The notes under the pieces: model-generated
What the model was told of the DNA's origin: nothing
Databases searched by the model: none
Seen by the model: only the letters and a program-made list of their open reading frames with translations
Position numbers and translations under genes: made by a program
Shown here: positions 26,016 to 34,609 of the stretch, piece by piece
Layout of the letters: every line of letters starts with the position of its first letter
How positions within the stretch are numbered: the stretch's first letter is position 1
DNA from: Colivivens sp964452915
Lineage (GTDB): Bacteria > Bacteroidota > Bacteroidia > Bacteroidales > Bacteroidaceae
NCBI GenBank assembly: GCA_964452915.1
Contig: CAYVNW010000007.1
Location: 1-64,000 of the forward strand
Direction: 5' to 3'
DNA: 64,000 nt

Positions 26016-27998
26016 ATGGAAGAGGTATTTAATAATGAACCTGTGGTCGAACCAGTTCCAGAAACTGAAGTCACCAATACGAAGGCAAAACCAATCTTAG
26101 AAGCTGATGAGGCAACAGTAGAAGCTGATAAGACAACAGCAGCAACTGTTAGTGAGACGGAAGAGCAAACGCCTTCAAAAGAAAATATAGGTAATGATGC
26201 AACAGAGGTATCTGCGGAAAAACCGGACGAAACGGCCGCACATGACGAAAGTGTTGATGAAAGCGTAAGCAAAGCGGATGAAACTGAAGCTCCTGCTGAA
26301 AGCACAGAAGGAATGTTCGTCGCAGAGACCAAAGAAGAGATTATTGAACGTCTTAAGCAGATCTCTGAGAATGTTAATGACGTAAGTCGCCAGGAAATAG
26401 AAGCTCTTAAAAGCCGTTTCTACCGTATTTTGAAAAATGAAAATGATGCAGCTCTTAAGAAGTATGTGGAAGAAGGCGGCAAGCAAGAAGATTATAATCC
26501 GATTGCTGATCCGGATGAGCAGGTATTCAAAGACTTAATGACTTCTATACGAGAGAAGCGCGCAGCGTTGCATGAAGAGCAAGAACGCCAAAAAGAGGAT
26601 AACTACTTGAAAAAGGTTCAAATTATCGAGAAAATAAAGGCGATCCTTAAGAATCCCGATGAGGTCAACAAGTCATACAATGAATTTCGCCAACTTCAAA
26701 ATGACTGGAATAGTATTAAGGAGATTCCTGCGGAGAAAGCGACTGAATTGTGGAAGACTTACCAGGCAAATGTAGAGAAATTCTATGACACGCTGAAATT
26801 GAACAATGAGTTCCGTGCCTATGATTTCAAGAAAAATCTTGAAATGAAAACAGCCTTGTGTGAAGCTGCTGAAAAGTTAGCAGATGAAAAAGATGTGATT
26901 TCAGCTTTCCGCCAGTTGCAAACTTTACATCAGCAGTTCCGTGAAATCGGACCAGTAAGTCGTGAACTGCGTGAGGAGATTTGGAACCGCTTCAAGGCAG
27001 CCTCTACTATTATTAATAAACGTCATCAAGAATACTTTGAAAAGCGCAAAGAGGAGGAGAACAACAACCTGGATCAAAAGACGGCTATCTGTGAAATCAT
27101 AGAAAGCTATGATACGGATTCTTTGAAAACCATGACCGACTGGACCTCTACAAGTGATAAAATTATTGCATTGCAAGCAAAGTGGAAGACCATTGGTTTT
27201 GCTCCGCAGAAGATGAACCAAAAGATTTACGACCGGTTCAGAGCCGCATGTGACAATTTCTTCTCTAAGAAGTCTGCTTTCTTTAAGAGCGTACGTGAGA
27301 ACATGAGTGAAAACCTTAAGAAGAAACAGGCACTTGTGGAGAAGGCGGAGGCACTTAAGGACAGTCAGGATTGGAAGGATACTGCCGACGAATTGATTGC
27401 GCTACAGAAGGAATGGACAACTATTGGAGCTGTTCCAAGAAAACATAGCGAGGCTTTATGGAAACGTTTCCGTGCTGCTTGTGATACTTTCTTTGATGCG
27501 AGAAAGGCAAATTCATCAAGCCAGTATTCGGAACTGGCTGACAACTTGAAAAAGAAACGCGCCATTGTAGCTCGTTTGGAAGCAATCGATCCTGAAACTA
27601 CTGACGACTTACGCCAAATATTGAAGGATGCGCAAGCTGAGTGGAACGGAATAGGACACGTCCCTTACAAGGAGAAGGATAAAGTGTTTAAAGCTCTTAG
27701 GGAGCAGATGGACAGATTGTATGACTATCTTGGAGAATCTGCGTCTAAGCGTCGTATCGCAAATTTCAAAAGTGCGTTGAAGGACGATGGAGACGATAAG
27801 GTGCGTGACCGCTTGTCGCGTCAAGCAGAAATCCTGCGCCAGGAAATTAAGACGTATGAGAATAATTTGGGCTTCTTGAATCTGTCTAAGTCGGGAAAGA
27901 GTAATAATTTGGTCGATGAGTTGAATCGTAAAGTTGACAAACTGAAGGCGGACTTAAAGGAGATTGAGGATAAGATAAAAGTTGTTGACGAAAAGTAA
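26016..27998 (+). CDS. DUF349-repeat protein
   Basis: The 660-residue protein begins with an acidic, Thr/Glu/Ala-rich low-complexity stretch (residues 1-100) and then has about five DUF349 units of roughly 75 residues, each a three-helix segment with the repeated pattern W..I..VP/AP.K...LW..F+AA.D.FF. Coiled-coil segments end the protein (about 600-655). DUF349 proteins are probably cytosolic; their function is not settled, though links to RNA or envelope stress have been proposed. Last gene of the rsfS operon; a hairpin terminator follows 42 bases later. Confidence 0.85.
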   Translation: MEEVFNNEPVVEPVPETEVTNTKAKPILEADEATVEADKTTAATVSETEEQTPSKENIGNDATEVSAEKPDETAAHDESVDESVSKADETEAPAESTEGMFVAETKEEIIERLKQISENVNDVSRQEIEALKSRFYRILKNENDAALKKYVEEGGKQEDYNPIADPDEQVFKDLMTSIREKRAALHEEQERQKEDNYLKKVQIIEKIKAILKNPDEVNKSYNEFRQLQNDWNSIKEIPAEKATELWKTYQANVEKFYDTLKLNNEFRAYDFKKNLEMKTALCEAAEKLADEKDVISAFRQLQTLHQQFREIGPVSRELREEIWNRFKAASTIINKRHQEYFEKRKEEENNNLDQKTAICEIIESYDTDSLKTMTDWTSTSDKIIALQAKWKTIGFAPQKMNQKIYDRFRAACDNFFSKKSAFFKSVRENMSENLKKKQALVEKAEALKDSQDWKDTADELIALQKEWTTIGAVPRKHSEALWKRFRAACDTFFDARKANSSSQYSELADNLKKKRAIVARLEAIDPETTDDLRQILKDAQAEWNGIGHVPYKEKDKVFKALREQMDRLYDYLGESASKRRIANFKSALKDDGDDKVRDRLSRQAEILRQEIKTYENNLGFLNLSKSGKSNNLVDELNRKVDKLKADLKEIEDKIKVVDEK

Positions 27999-28040
27999 TT
28001 CCGCTTTTTGTCATAGCCAGATAGGCTAAATATATTATAG

Positions 28041-28069
28041 TAAGGTGTAACCACTATTGTTACACCTTA
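28041..28069. terminator. Hairpin terminator after the DUF349 gene
   Basis: TAAGGTGTAAC (28041-28051) and GTTACACCTTA (28059-28069) are perfect reverse complements over 11 bases with a 7-base loop, followed by TTATATTTAG. Closely similar AAGGTG/CACCTTATT hairpins occur at 39184 and near 51600. Confidence 0.7.
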
Positions 28070-28080
28070 TTATATTTAGT

Positions 28081-28427
28081 TCGCGAAGAGCCTGTTCTAA
28101 CGGGTGCCAGTCCCCAAGCTCTTATAGTGGAAAGGCTCCAGTCAAAGATAAGGATGTCCGTGGCGACGCGGAATTTAAAAGAAGTCGGTGATAAGCACTC
28201 GGTCAGACTTACAGAAGAATGATACCAAGACCGACATCTGTGGGTAATGTTGCTCAACAAGTTAAAGGCCCTATAACTATACGGAGCAGACATGGTGAAT
28301 CATGCAGACATACCGCCGAAAGAATGCCTTTAACACGGAAGTGGAATATAAATGCCTGCAATTAATGCTTATCTCCTGCTCGATTATATGATTGTGTACT
28401 TCCGCCTGTTGCGGTAACCTTTTTTTT
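28081..28427 (+). mobile_element. Structured RNA-like block, possible remnant of a group II intron (domain I)
   Basis: No protein frame fits this stretch. It has GNRA-hairpin and base-paired features: CCGTG-GCGA-CGCGG near 28160-28175, GTCGGT pairing with ACCGAC, and CATG/CATG around 28300. The overall string of short conserved-looking boxes (GGGTGCCAGTCCCC, GGCGACGCGG, GACATGGTGAATCATG) recalls the ribozyme domain I of bacterial group II introns as I remember them. No reverse-transcriptase gene, no 5' GTGYG end and no domain V were found, so any intron would be a fragment. It ends in a small hairpin (28402-28414) and a run of eight T, so an independent ncRNA is the alternative. The rest of this gene-free stretch (28428-28560) shows nothing. 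Confidence 0.35.
28402..28427 (+). terminator. Hairpin plus T-run at the end of the structured RNA block
   Basis: CCGC-CTGTT-GCGG followed after five bases by eight T (28420-28427) looks like a weak rho-independent terminator. Confidence 0.4.
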
Positions 28428-28560
28428 CAGTGTAATGTAAGCTCAGGAAATACTGCTATATTTATCAATGCTCTTTATTCCTTTGTTGTCATCTGTTAGA
28501 AAACAAATTCAATAAAATGAGACGGTTATACAGGCAAATGATAAATGAATTCGTCAAAAT

Positions 28561-28592
28561 TTTGGTGGTTTCATAGAAAAGTATTACCTTTG
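28561..28592 (+). promoter_or_regulatory. Promoter of the RlpA-like gene
   Basis: TTTG (28561-28564), 20 bases, then TACCTTTG (28585-28592). The leader to the ATG at 28682 is about 83 bases and contains a short inverted GCAACGTGATGTTGC (28662-28676). Confidence 0.65.
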
Positions 28593-28681
28593 CAGCGGAA
28601 ATGATTGAAAAGAAAGTCCAAGCGTGGACGTAATTAAATGTAAGAGGGCTGTAGGCCTGATGCAACGTGATGTTGCAATGA

Positions 28682-29203
28682 ATGAAATTGTATATGAAAA
28701 GAAATGTATGTGCTTGGATCTGGCGTACAAGATTTAGTGTAGCCAGATTTATAATGATTGTTATTTTAAGTTTCATCGCATCAGATGTAATGTCGCAGAC
28801 GTATACTGGAAATGCCTCGTATTATGGTTCAAATTTTCATGGCCGTAAAAGCGCAAGCGGAAAAGTATATGATATGTATAAATTCACATGTGCTCATCGT
28901 TCATTACCATTTGGTACAAAATTGAGAGTAACGAACCTCAAAAACGGCAAATCGACAACAGTCGAGGTGACCGACAGAGGACCATATGCGAGGGGCCGAA
29001 TTATTGATCTGTCAAAAGTAGCTGCAATAGAGCTTGACATGGTAAAGGCAGGAGTGACACGAGTTCGCATTGAAGTTCTTAAGGAAACGCATCGTGATGA
29101 GAGGGCGCGTTTAATTTTGACGGAGCCCGAACATCATCAAGAATTTAAAAACAAGGTACCTTTAGTAAATACTACTGCCCGATGGTCTGAGACGATCAGA
29201 TAA
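28682..29203 (+). CDS. RlpA-like double-psi beta-barrel protein (septal lytic transglycosylase family)
   Basis: This 173-residue secreted protein has an N-terminal signal or anchor helix (residues about 20-38, ending SDVMSQ), then a DPBB domain: GNASYYGSNFHGRKSASG, FTCAHRSLPFGTKLRVTNL, EVTDRGPYARGRIIDLS and VRIEVL. RlpA proteins bind or cut denuded glycan strands of peptidoglycan at the division site. No SPOR domain follows, unlike enterobacterial RlpA. A second in-frame ATG at 28694 is also possible. It has its own promoter. Confidence 0.85.
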   Translation: MKLYMKRNVCAWIWRTRFSVARFIMIVILSFIASDVMSQTYTGNASYYGSNFHGRKSASGKVYDMYKFTCAHRSLPFGTKLRVTNLKNGKSTTVEVTDRGPYARGRIIDLSKVAAIELDMVKAGVTRVRIEVLKETHRDERARLILTEPEHHQEFKNKVPLVNTTARWSETIR

Positions 29204-29311
29204 GTGATTATAAAGGTTTGCCTGTTGCTTTCTTGGAATAAAACCGGAGCAACAGGCATACTTTTTATGAAAAAGTGTGTCCGACCACTTCCTTTTCTCG
29301 GTTTATATTCT

Positions 29312-29319
29312 TATCTTTG
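29312..29319 (+). promoter_or_regulatory. -7 element of trmB-mrp
   Basis: TATCTTTG lies 18 bases before the ATG at 29337. It falls inside the longer open frame, which argues for the later start of trmB. Confidence 0.45.
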
Positions 29320-29336
29320 CATCTGTAAATGAATTT

Positions 29337-30104
29337 ATGGGAAAAGGGAAACAGGCAAAATTTGCAGATATAGCGAGTAATCCAAAAGTGGTTGAATACC
29401 CTTATTGGAAATTGAAAAAAGATGGTTGCCCATTGAAGGGCAGATGGAATACAGATTTTTTCATTGGCTCTAATCCTATTGTTTTAGAGTTGGGATGTGG
29501 CCGTGGAGAATACACTGTTGAATTGGCACGGCGGTATACCGGAAAAAACTTCATCGGAGTCGACATTAAAGGAGCACGTATGTGGCATGGAGCTTGCCAA
29601 GTTAGGAATGAAGGATTGGAGAATGCCGCTTTTCTTCGAACGAACATAGAATTCTTGCCTGAAATATTCGGGGCGAATGAGGTCAGTGAGATTTGGCTTA
29701 CGTTCAGTGACCCTCAGATGAAGAAAGTCACAAAGCGGCTAACTTCAACATTCTTCATGAATCGGTACAGGTGCTTCCTTATTGATGGCGGATTGATTCA
29801 TCTGAAGACAGATTCTGAGTTCATGGCGACTTATACACGACTGATGGCTGAACATAGTAATTTGCCAATAGTAGAATGGACTGACGACTTGTATCATTCA
29901 CGTATAGCAGCAGAGGACTCGCCTTTGGTGCAAATACAGACATACTATGAACGTATGTGGTTAAACAACGGGCATCGTATAAAATATTTACAGTTCCGCT
30001 TGCCTCATGATGTACAATTGAGTGAACCGGACGTGGAGATCCCTGTTGATGAGTACCGTTCGTATGACCATAAGGTGAACTCGACGGTGAAAGTAAGAAA
30101 ATAA
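29337..30104 (+). CDS. trmB: tRNA (guanine46-N7)-methyltransferase
   Basis: The 255-residue SAM-dependent enzyme methylates G46 in the tRNA variable loop. It has the SAM motif LELGCGRGEYTVELA, FIGVDIKGARMW and IWLTFSDPQMKK, the last replacing the FPDPW motif of proteobacterial TrmB as in other Bacteroidetes. I chose ATG 29337 (MGKGKQAKFADIASN) rather than the frame start at 29277, which adds 20 unlike residues upstream of a -7 box. The C-terminal 55 residues run beyond the core. mrp follows after 12 bases. Confidence 0.9.
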   Translation: MGKGKQAKFADIASNPKVVEYPYWKLKKDGCPLKGRWNTDFFIGSNPIVLELGCGRGEYTVELARRYTGKNFIGVDIKGARMWHGACQVRNEGLENAAFLRTNIEFLPEIFGANEVSEIWLTFSDPQMKKVTKRLTSTFFMNRYRCFLIDGGLIHLKTDSEFMATYTRLMAEHSNLPIVEWTDDLYHSRIAAEDSPLVQIQTYYERMWLNNGHRIKYLQFRLPHDVQLSEPDVEIPVDEYRSYDHKVNSTVKVRK

Positions 30105-30116
30105 ATAATTCATGAT

Positions 30117-31196
30117 ATGACGATTTATCCTAAACTGATACATGACGCATTGTCTACAGTCCGGTACCCGGGAACCGGAAAGAACTTAATTGAAGGAGAA
30201 ATGGTTGAAGACGACTTGCGTATTGACGGCATGAACGTCTCTTTTTCCATTATATTCCCTAAAAATCCCGACCCGTTCAGCAAATCTGTTCTAAAAGCAG
30301 CGGAAGCAGCTGTTCATGCGTTTGTAAGCCAAGATGTAAATGTTACTGTTAAGGCAAAATACCATGTTGAACAGTCTGCACATGATGACGAACCACAGGT
30401 CCTACCGCATGTCAAGTATATTATTGCTGTGTCATCGGGCAAAGGCGGAGTGGGAAAATCTACTGTAGCGGCAAATCTTGCAATAGCACTTGCAAAACTT
30501 GGTCACAAGGTCGGACTGTTAGATACTGATATCTTCGGACCATCTGTTCCTAAAATGTTCCAAGTAGAGTCAGAACGACCATATGCGGTCAATATCGACG
30601 GACACGATTTAATAGAACCGGTCGAGAAGTATGGAGTAAAACTCTTGTCAATTGGATTCTTTGTCAATCCTGACCAGGCGACACTTTGGCGAGGGGCTAT
30701 GGCTTGTAATGCATTGAAGCAATTGATATCAGATGCAAATTGGGGAGATCTCGATTATTTTATACTGGATACGCCTCCTGGTACAAGTGATATACACTTG
30801 ACATTAATACAGATGCTTAATATCAGCGGAGCTATAATCGTAAGTACTCCACAGCAAGTGGCTCTTGCCGATGCACGCAAGGGTATTAATATGTACATGA
30901 ACGATAAGGTTAATGTTCCTATATTAGGGCTTGTTGAGAATATGGCATGGTTTACACCTGCAGAACTGCCGGACAACAAGTACTATATTTTTGGAAAAGA
31001 TGGGTGTAAACATTTAGCAGAAGAACTGCACGTGCCTTTACTCGCACAAATACCACTGATACAGAGTATTTGTGAGGATGGAGATAATGGTATACCGCCT
31101 GTACTGCATCCGGCAAACCCTGAGGGACTGGCGTTTATGCAACTTGCAGCCAAGGTCGTCAGGGAAATGGACCGAAGGGGGCTGGAACATAATTAA
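30117..31196 (+). CDS. apbC: Mrp/ApbC (NBP35-type) Fe-S carrier ATPase
   Basis: The 359-residue protein has an N-terminal MIP18/DUF59 domain (residues 1-80), then a P-loop ATPase with a deviant Walker A (SSGKGGVGKSTVAANLA, about residue 105), DTDIFGPSVPKMF and the switch DTPPGTSDIHLTL. Such proteins hold and hand over Fe-S clusters, in dimers. The usual CxxC cluster-binding pair is not seen: the segment ENMAWFTPAELPDNKYY stands where it would lie. Co-transcribed with trmB. Confidence 0.92.
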   Translation: MTIYPKLIHDALSTVRYPGTGKNLIEGEMVEDDLRIDGMNVSFSIIFPKNPDPFSKSVLKAAEAAVHAFVSQDVNVTVKAKYHVEQSAHDDEPQVLPHVKYIIAVSSGKGGVGKSTVAANLAIALAKLGHKVGLLDTDIFGPSVPKMFQVESERPYAVNIDGHDLIEPVEKYGVKLLSIGFFVNPDQATLWRGAMACNALKQLISDANWGDLDYFILDTPPGTSDIHLTLIQMLNISGAIIVSTPQQVALADARKGINMYMNDKVNVPILGLVENMAWFTPAELPDNKYYIFGKDGCKHLAEELHVPLLAQIPLIQSICEDGDNGIPPVLHPANPEGLAFMQLAAKVVREMDRRGLEHN

Positions 31197-31248
31197 CGCT
31201 CAAGGTATTTAGATAGTAAAAGACATCAATATTAAAACAACAATTATA

Positions 31249-32166
31249 ATGCTAAAGTATTATTCAAAATCAGACAGGAGGGCGATCATCAGTTTATCAA
31301 CAATCGCACTCCTCTGTACGGGAGGTATCATATTGTTCGGACAAAGGGAATCAAGTCCGGACGATAACTCCCACATGTCACAATCAGATAAAACAAAATC
31401 GAAGCGTGCGTTTAAGCAAAACGATGAATCTGACAAAACGCAAGGTACAGCTATTGTAAGGCCTGCGTTCTTTGATCCTAATTCTGTTGATTCGGCAACG
31501 CTTGTCGCATTAGGATTGAAGCCATTCCAAGCGCGTATGTTAATACGTTATAGAAATGCGGGGGCCGTATTCCATGAACCAATAGATATTGCCAGAGTAT
31601 ATTCTTTGGACGACGATGACATTGATATGTTATTACCGAAGATTCGTATATCAGATAAATACCGCCATCATAGGACGAAGTATCCAATAAACGAGTCACA
31701 ATCAAAAGTGCGTACTAAGGAATATGAAAAAAAGGAGACAGAACTTGACATAAGCGCACCTAAATCCGGTAAATTCAAAACCTTAACTAAGGTAGATGTC
31801 AATATGGCCGACACGACGTTATTAAAATGCATACCTGGTATTGGGTCAAATATCGCCAAATGGATAGTACAGAGGCGGGAGCGACTGGGTGGATACTATT
31901 CTACTGAGCAACTCCTGGAGGTGAAATATTTTCCAAAAGAAGCGTTGGAATGGTTTGACGTGAAAGGAGAAATTACCAAGAAGAATATTGGAAAAATGTC
32001 TTTTCGCGAAATGGCTTCATCGCCATATATCGGCTATGCAAAGGCTAAATCAGTCTCGCAATATGTTCGTTTGTATGGAGCCTTCAAGGATGTAGAAGCT
32101 CTAAGGGCATCAAATATATTCACAGAAGAAGAACTCGAGCGTTTGCTTCCATATTTAGAGTTTTGA
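31249..32166 (+). CDS. ComEA-like helix-hairpin-helix membrane-anchored protein
   Basis: This 305-residue protein has one N-terminal membrane helix (residues about 15-32), a charged linker, and two or more helix-hairpin-helix segments: PNSVDSATLVALGLKPFQAR (about 78-97), DVNMADTTLLKCIPGIGSNI (about 184-203) and a final repeat near residue 250-300. HhH units bind DNA backbones; ComEA uses them to hold incoming DNA outside the cell. Whether this protein takes part in DNA uptake is unknown. It lies 52 bases after mrp. Confidence 0.8.
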   Translation: MLKYYSKSDRRAIISLSTIALLCTGGIILFGQRESSPDDNSHMSQSDKTKSKRAFKQNDESDKTQGTAIVRPAFFDPNSVDSATLVALGLKPFQARMLIRYRNAGAVFHEPIDIARVYSLDDDDIDMLLPKIRISDKYRHHRTKYPINESQSKVRTKEYEKKETELDISAPKSGKFKTLTKVDVNMADTTLLKCIPGIGSNIAKWIVQRRERLGGYYSTEQLLEVKYFPKEALEWFDVKGEITKKNIGKMSFREMASSPYIGYAKAKSVSQYVRLYGAFKDVEALRASNIFTEEELERLLPYLEF

Positions 32167-32478
32167 TATCACGATTAAAAACGTAAATCGTTTCCGACGA
32201 TTTTTAGAAAGATATCATTTGCTTACCCATAGTCAATCTTATTATAGCCCGGTCAAGATTGAATGGTAAAGTAAAGGCATTATTACATATGTGGTATCCA
32301 TGAGACTCCCAACTGTATTAATATCTCAAAACATGTAATATTACGTTCTATTATTCAAAAACACAGAAATTCAACAGGTGGGCATACAAAACTTAGGGAA
32401 CAGCTACTTGAATAGCTACAATCAAAGGAAAAAGGGAAAAAACTTCACGTTTGATGGATGTGATAAATTATAATTTCG
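32167..32478. other. Gene-free stretch before the MATE gene
   Basis: Holds one inverted repeat, TCAATCTT (32233-32240) with AAGATTGA (32255-32262), a possible terminator of the HhH gene. Otherwise AT-rich with nothing I can assign. Confidence 0.4.
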
Positions 32479-32486
32479 TATCTTTG
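32479..32486 (+). promoter_or_regulatory. -7 element of the MATE operon
   Basis: TATCTTTG lies 31 bases before the ATG at 32517. A TTTG at 32450-32453 is 25 bases upstream, somewhat far for the -33 role. Confidence 0.45.
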
Positions 32487-32516
32487 CGTAATAAACATTC
32501 ATACTAAGAAAATTAC

Positions 32517-33887
32517 ATGGAGAGCAAAGGACAAAGAACTCCTAAAGAATTGGGTACTGAGAAGATCGGTAAGCTGTTAATGATTTATGCGGTCCCTGCT
32601 GTGATTTCAATGCTGGCAGCGTCTGCTTATAACATTGTTGACAGAGCCTTCCTTGGGCAGAATGTGGGTGCTTTGGCAATTGCAGGGCTTGCGATTACCT
32701 TTCCGGTTATGAACTTAAGTGCGGCTTTTGGTGCAATGATTGGAGCCGGCGGATCTACTCTCTTGTCGATAAAGCTCGGTCAAAAAGACTACGACACAGC
32801 CGAGCGTGTTTTGGGCAATATAATATCCTTGAATGTTATTGTAGGAGCAGTTTTTGCGATACTTGCAATCATCTTTATTGATCCGATGCTTGAATTCTTT
32901 GGCGCAAGTGATAAAACGCTCCCGTATGCAAGACTGTATATGGTAATCATATTATATGGTAACATTATCACTCATTTGAGCCATGGCGAAACAAATGTGA
33001 TGCGTGTGATCGGCCATCCTAATAAGGCAATGATATCTGTTGTGTTCGGTGTATTCATAAACATCTTTTTTGACTACCTGTTCATTAATGTCTTCCAATG
33101 GGGAATAGCCGGGGCTGCGTATGCAACTGTTTTATCACAGTTGCTGTCAGTGGTGTACCTTACATATCATTTGTGCAACAAAGAAGACTTGATTCATCTT
33201 CATAAGGGAATATATGGAGTCAAAAAGAGAATCGTTAAGAATATATTGGCAATAGGGAGTTCTCCGTTCTGCATACAGTTGTGTGCATGTCTCGTTGTGG
33301 TACTCATCAACAGAGGATTGAAAGAGCATGGAGGAGACCTTGCCATAGGCGCATACGGCATTGTCAATAGTATTACATTCGTTTTCGTCATGATTGTAAT
33401 GGGCATTTGCCAAGGCATGCAGCCTATTGCCGGATACAATTATGGAGCTCAACAATATGGAAGGGTGATACAAGTGATGAAATATGCCATACTTTATGCG
33501 ACCATTGTGATGATGTGCAGTTTTATCCTATGTGAATTCTTTCCGCATATACCAATCATCATTTTCACTGATGATAAAGAAGTCACAAGGCTGGCGATCG
33601 AAGGAATGAAATTGATTGTCTTGATGCATCCACTTGTGGGATTTCAAATGGTGGTTGGAAACTTTTTCCAAAGTATAGGAATGGCAAAAAAAAGTATATT
33701 CCTGTCGTTGACGCGGCAACTCTTGTTTTTGGTACCAATGTTGTTGATTCTTCCTCATTATTTTGGCACCAAAGGTGTATGGGCAAGTATAACGGCATCT
33801 GACGGATTGTCAATATTAGTCGCAGTAATTATGCTGTGGCACTTCTTTAAGCACGAATCAATAAAAAATACAGATCTAAAACTTTAG
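32517..33887 (+). CDS. MATE-family efflux transporter
   Basis: The 456-residue protein has twelve predicted membrane helices in two homologous halves, with the MATE-typical QNVGALAIAGLAITFPVMN and QGMQPIAGYNYGAQQYGRV segments. MATE proteins export organic cations, drugs or metabolites against Na+ or H+. It belongs to the DinF/NorM-like group common in Bacteroidetes. It heads a run of genes spaced 4 bases (cytidylate-kinase-like) and 82 bases (AspT-like). Substrate unknown. Confidence 0.92.
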   Translation: MESKGQRTPKELGTEKIGKLLMIYAVPAVISMLAASAYNIVDRAFLGQNVGALAIAGLAITFPVMNLSAAFGAMIGAGGSTLLSIKLGQKDYDTAERVLGNIISLNVIVGAVFAILAIIFIDPMLEFFGASDKTLPYARLYMVIILYGNIITHLSHGETNVMRVIGHPNKAMISVVFGVFINIFFDYLFINVFQWGIAGAAYATVLSQLLSVVYLTYHLCNKEDLIHLHKGIYGVKKRIVKNILAIGSSPFCIQLCACLVVVLINRGLKEHGGDLAIGAYGIVNSITFVFVMIVMGICQGMQPIAGYNYGAQQYGRVIQVMKYAILYATIVMMCSFILCEFFPHIPIIIFTDDKEVTRLAIEGMKLIVLMHPLVGFQMVVGNFFQSIGMAKKSIFLSLTRQLLFLVPMLLILPHYFGTKGVWASITASDGLSILVAVIMLWHFFKHESIKNTDLKL

Positions 33888-33891
33888 TAGT

Positions 33892-34527
33892 ATGAATAAT
33901 TACGTCATTACAATCGGAAGGGAGCTTGGCAGTGGCGGAAAAGCCATTGGGGAAATTATTGCCAAAAATTTAAATATCCCTATTTACGACAGTCGTTTGA
34001 TTCAAATGGCTGCTGAGGAAAGCGGATTCAACCCTGACCTGTTCAAGAATGCAGATGAAAAGACTGAAAAAGGAAGTGTAGCATCCTCGTTAGCACGTAA
34101 CATCACATCTCCTTTTGCCGCTCTCGGCAATTTCTACAAGAACAGTGTCAGCAATGAGTCTCTTTTTGAAGTACAAAGCGAAATAATCCACGAGAAGGCC
34201 AGTACCGAAAACTGTATTATCGTCGGTAGATGTGCTGATTATATTCTTCGTGAGCATCCGCGTCTTCTAAAAGTGTTCATTCGGGCAGATTACAATGACA
34301 GGGTAAAATTTGTGTGTGAACGTTATGAACTTACTCCTGCTAAGGCACGAAAGCTCATTGATAAGACCGATAATCAAAGAAGTGAGTATCACGATTTTTA
34401 CAGTGAGACAAATTGGGGCGATAGCCGTGCGTACGACATATGTGTTAACAGCTCATTGCTCGGGCTGGAAGGAACAGCGGAATTCTTATTAGAGTTCGCA
34501 CGTAAGTATTTAAAGATAGAAGGCTGA
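33892..34527 (+). CDS. Cytidylate kinase-like family protein
   Basis: This 211-residue P-loop protein resembles CMP kinase (ITIGRELGSGGKAIGEIIAK; later VGRCADYIL and a lid with RxxK-like basic residues at YELTPAKARKLIDKTDNQR). The group (often annotated cytidylate kinase-like) is distinct from true Cmk, which in this organism would lie elsewhere; the nucleotide substrate is unclear. It starts 4 bases after the MATE stop, so the two are probably co-expressed. Confidence 0.85.
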   Translation: MNNYVITIGRELGSGGKAIGEIIAKNLNIPIYDSRLIQMAAEESGFNPDLFKNADEKTEKGSVASSLARNITSPFAALGNFYKNSVSNESLFEVQSEIIHEKASTENCIIVGRCADYILREHPRLLKVFIRADYNDRVKFVCERYELTPAKARKLIDKTDNQRSEYHDFYSETNWGDSRAYDICVNSSLLGLEGTAEFLLEFARKYLKIEG

Positions 34528-34609
34528 CAATCATTGTTGGCACAACGACGGCTATTCTAAAATAGTTAGTTAACGAGATAAAAGATAGATTGTTTTTAGG
34601 ATTTTAAGT

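Noticed and set aside
28081..28427. Intact group II intron
   Set aside because: No 5' GTGYG end, no reverse transcriptase frame and no domain V hairpin; at most a fragment.
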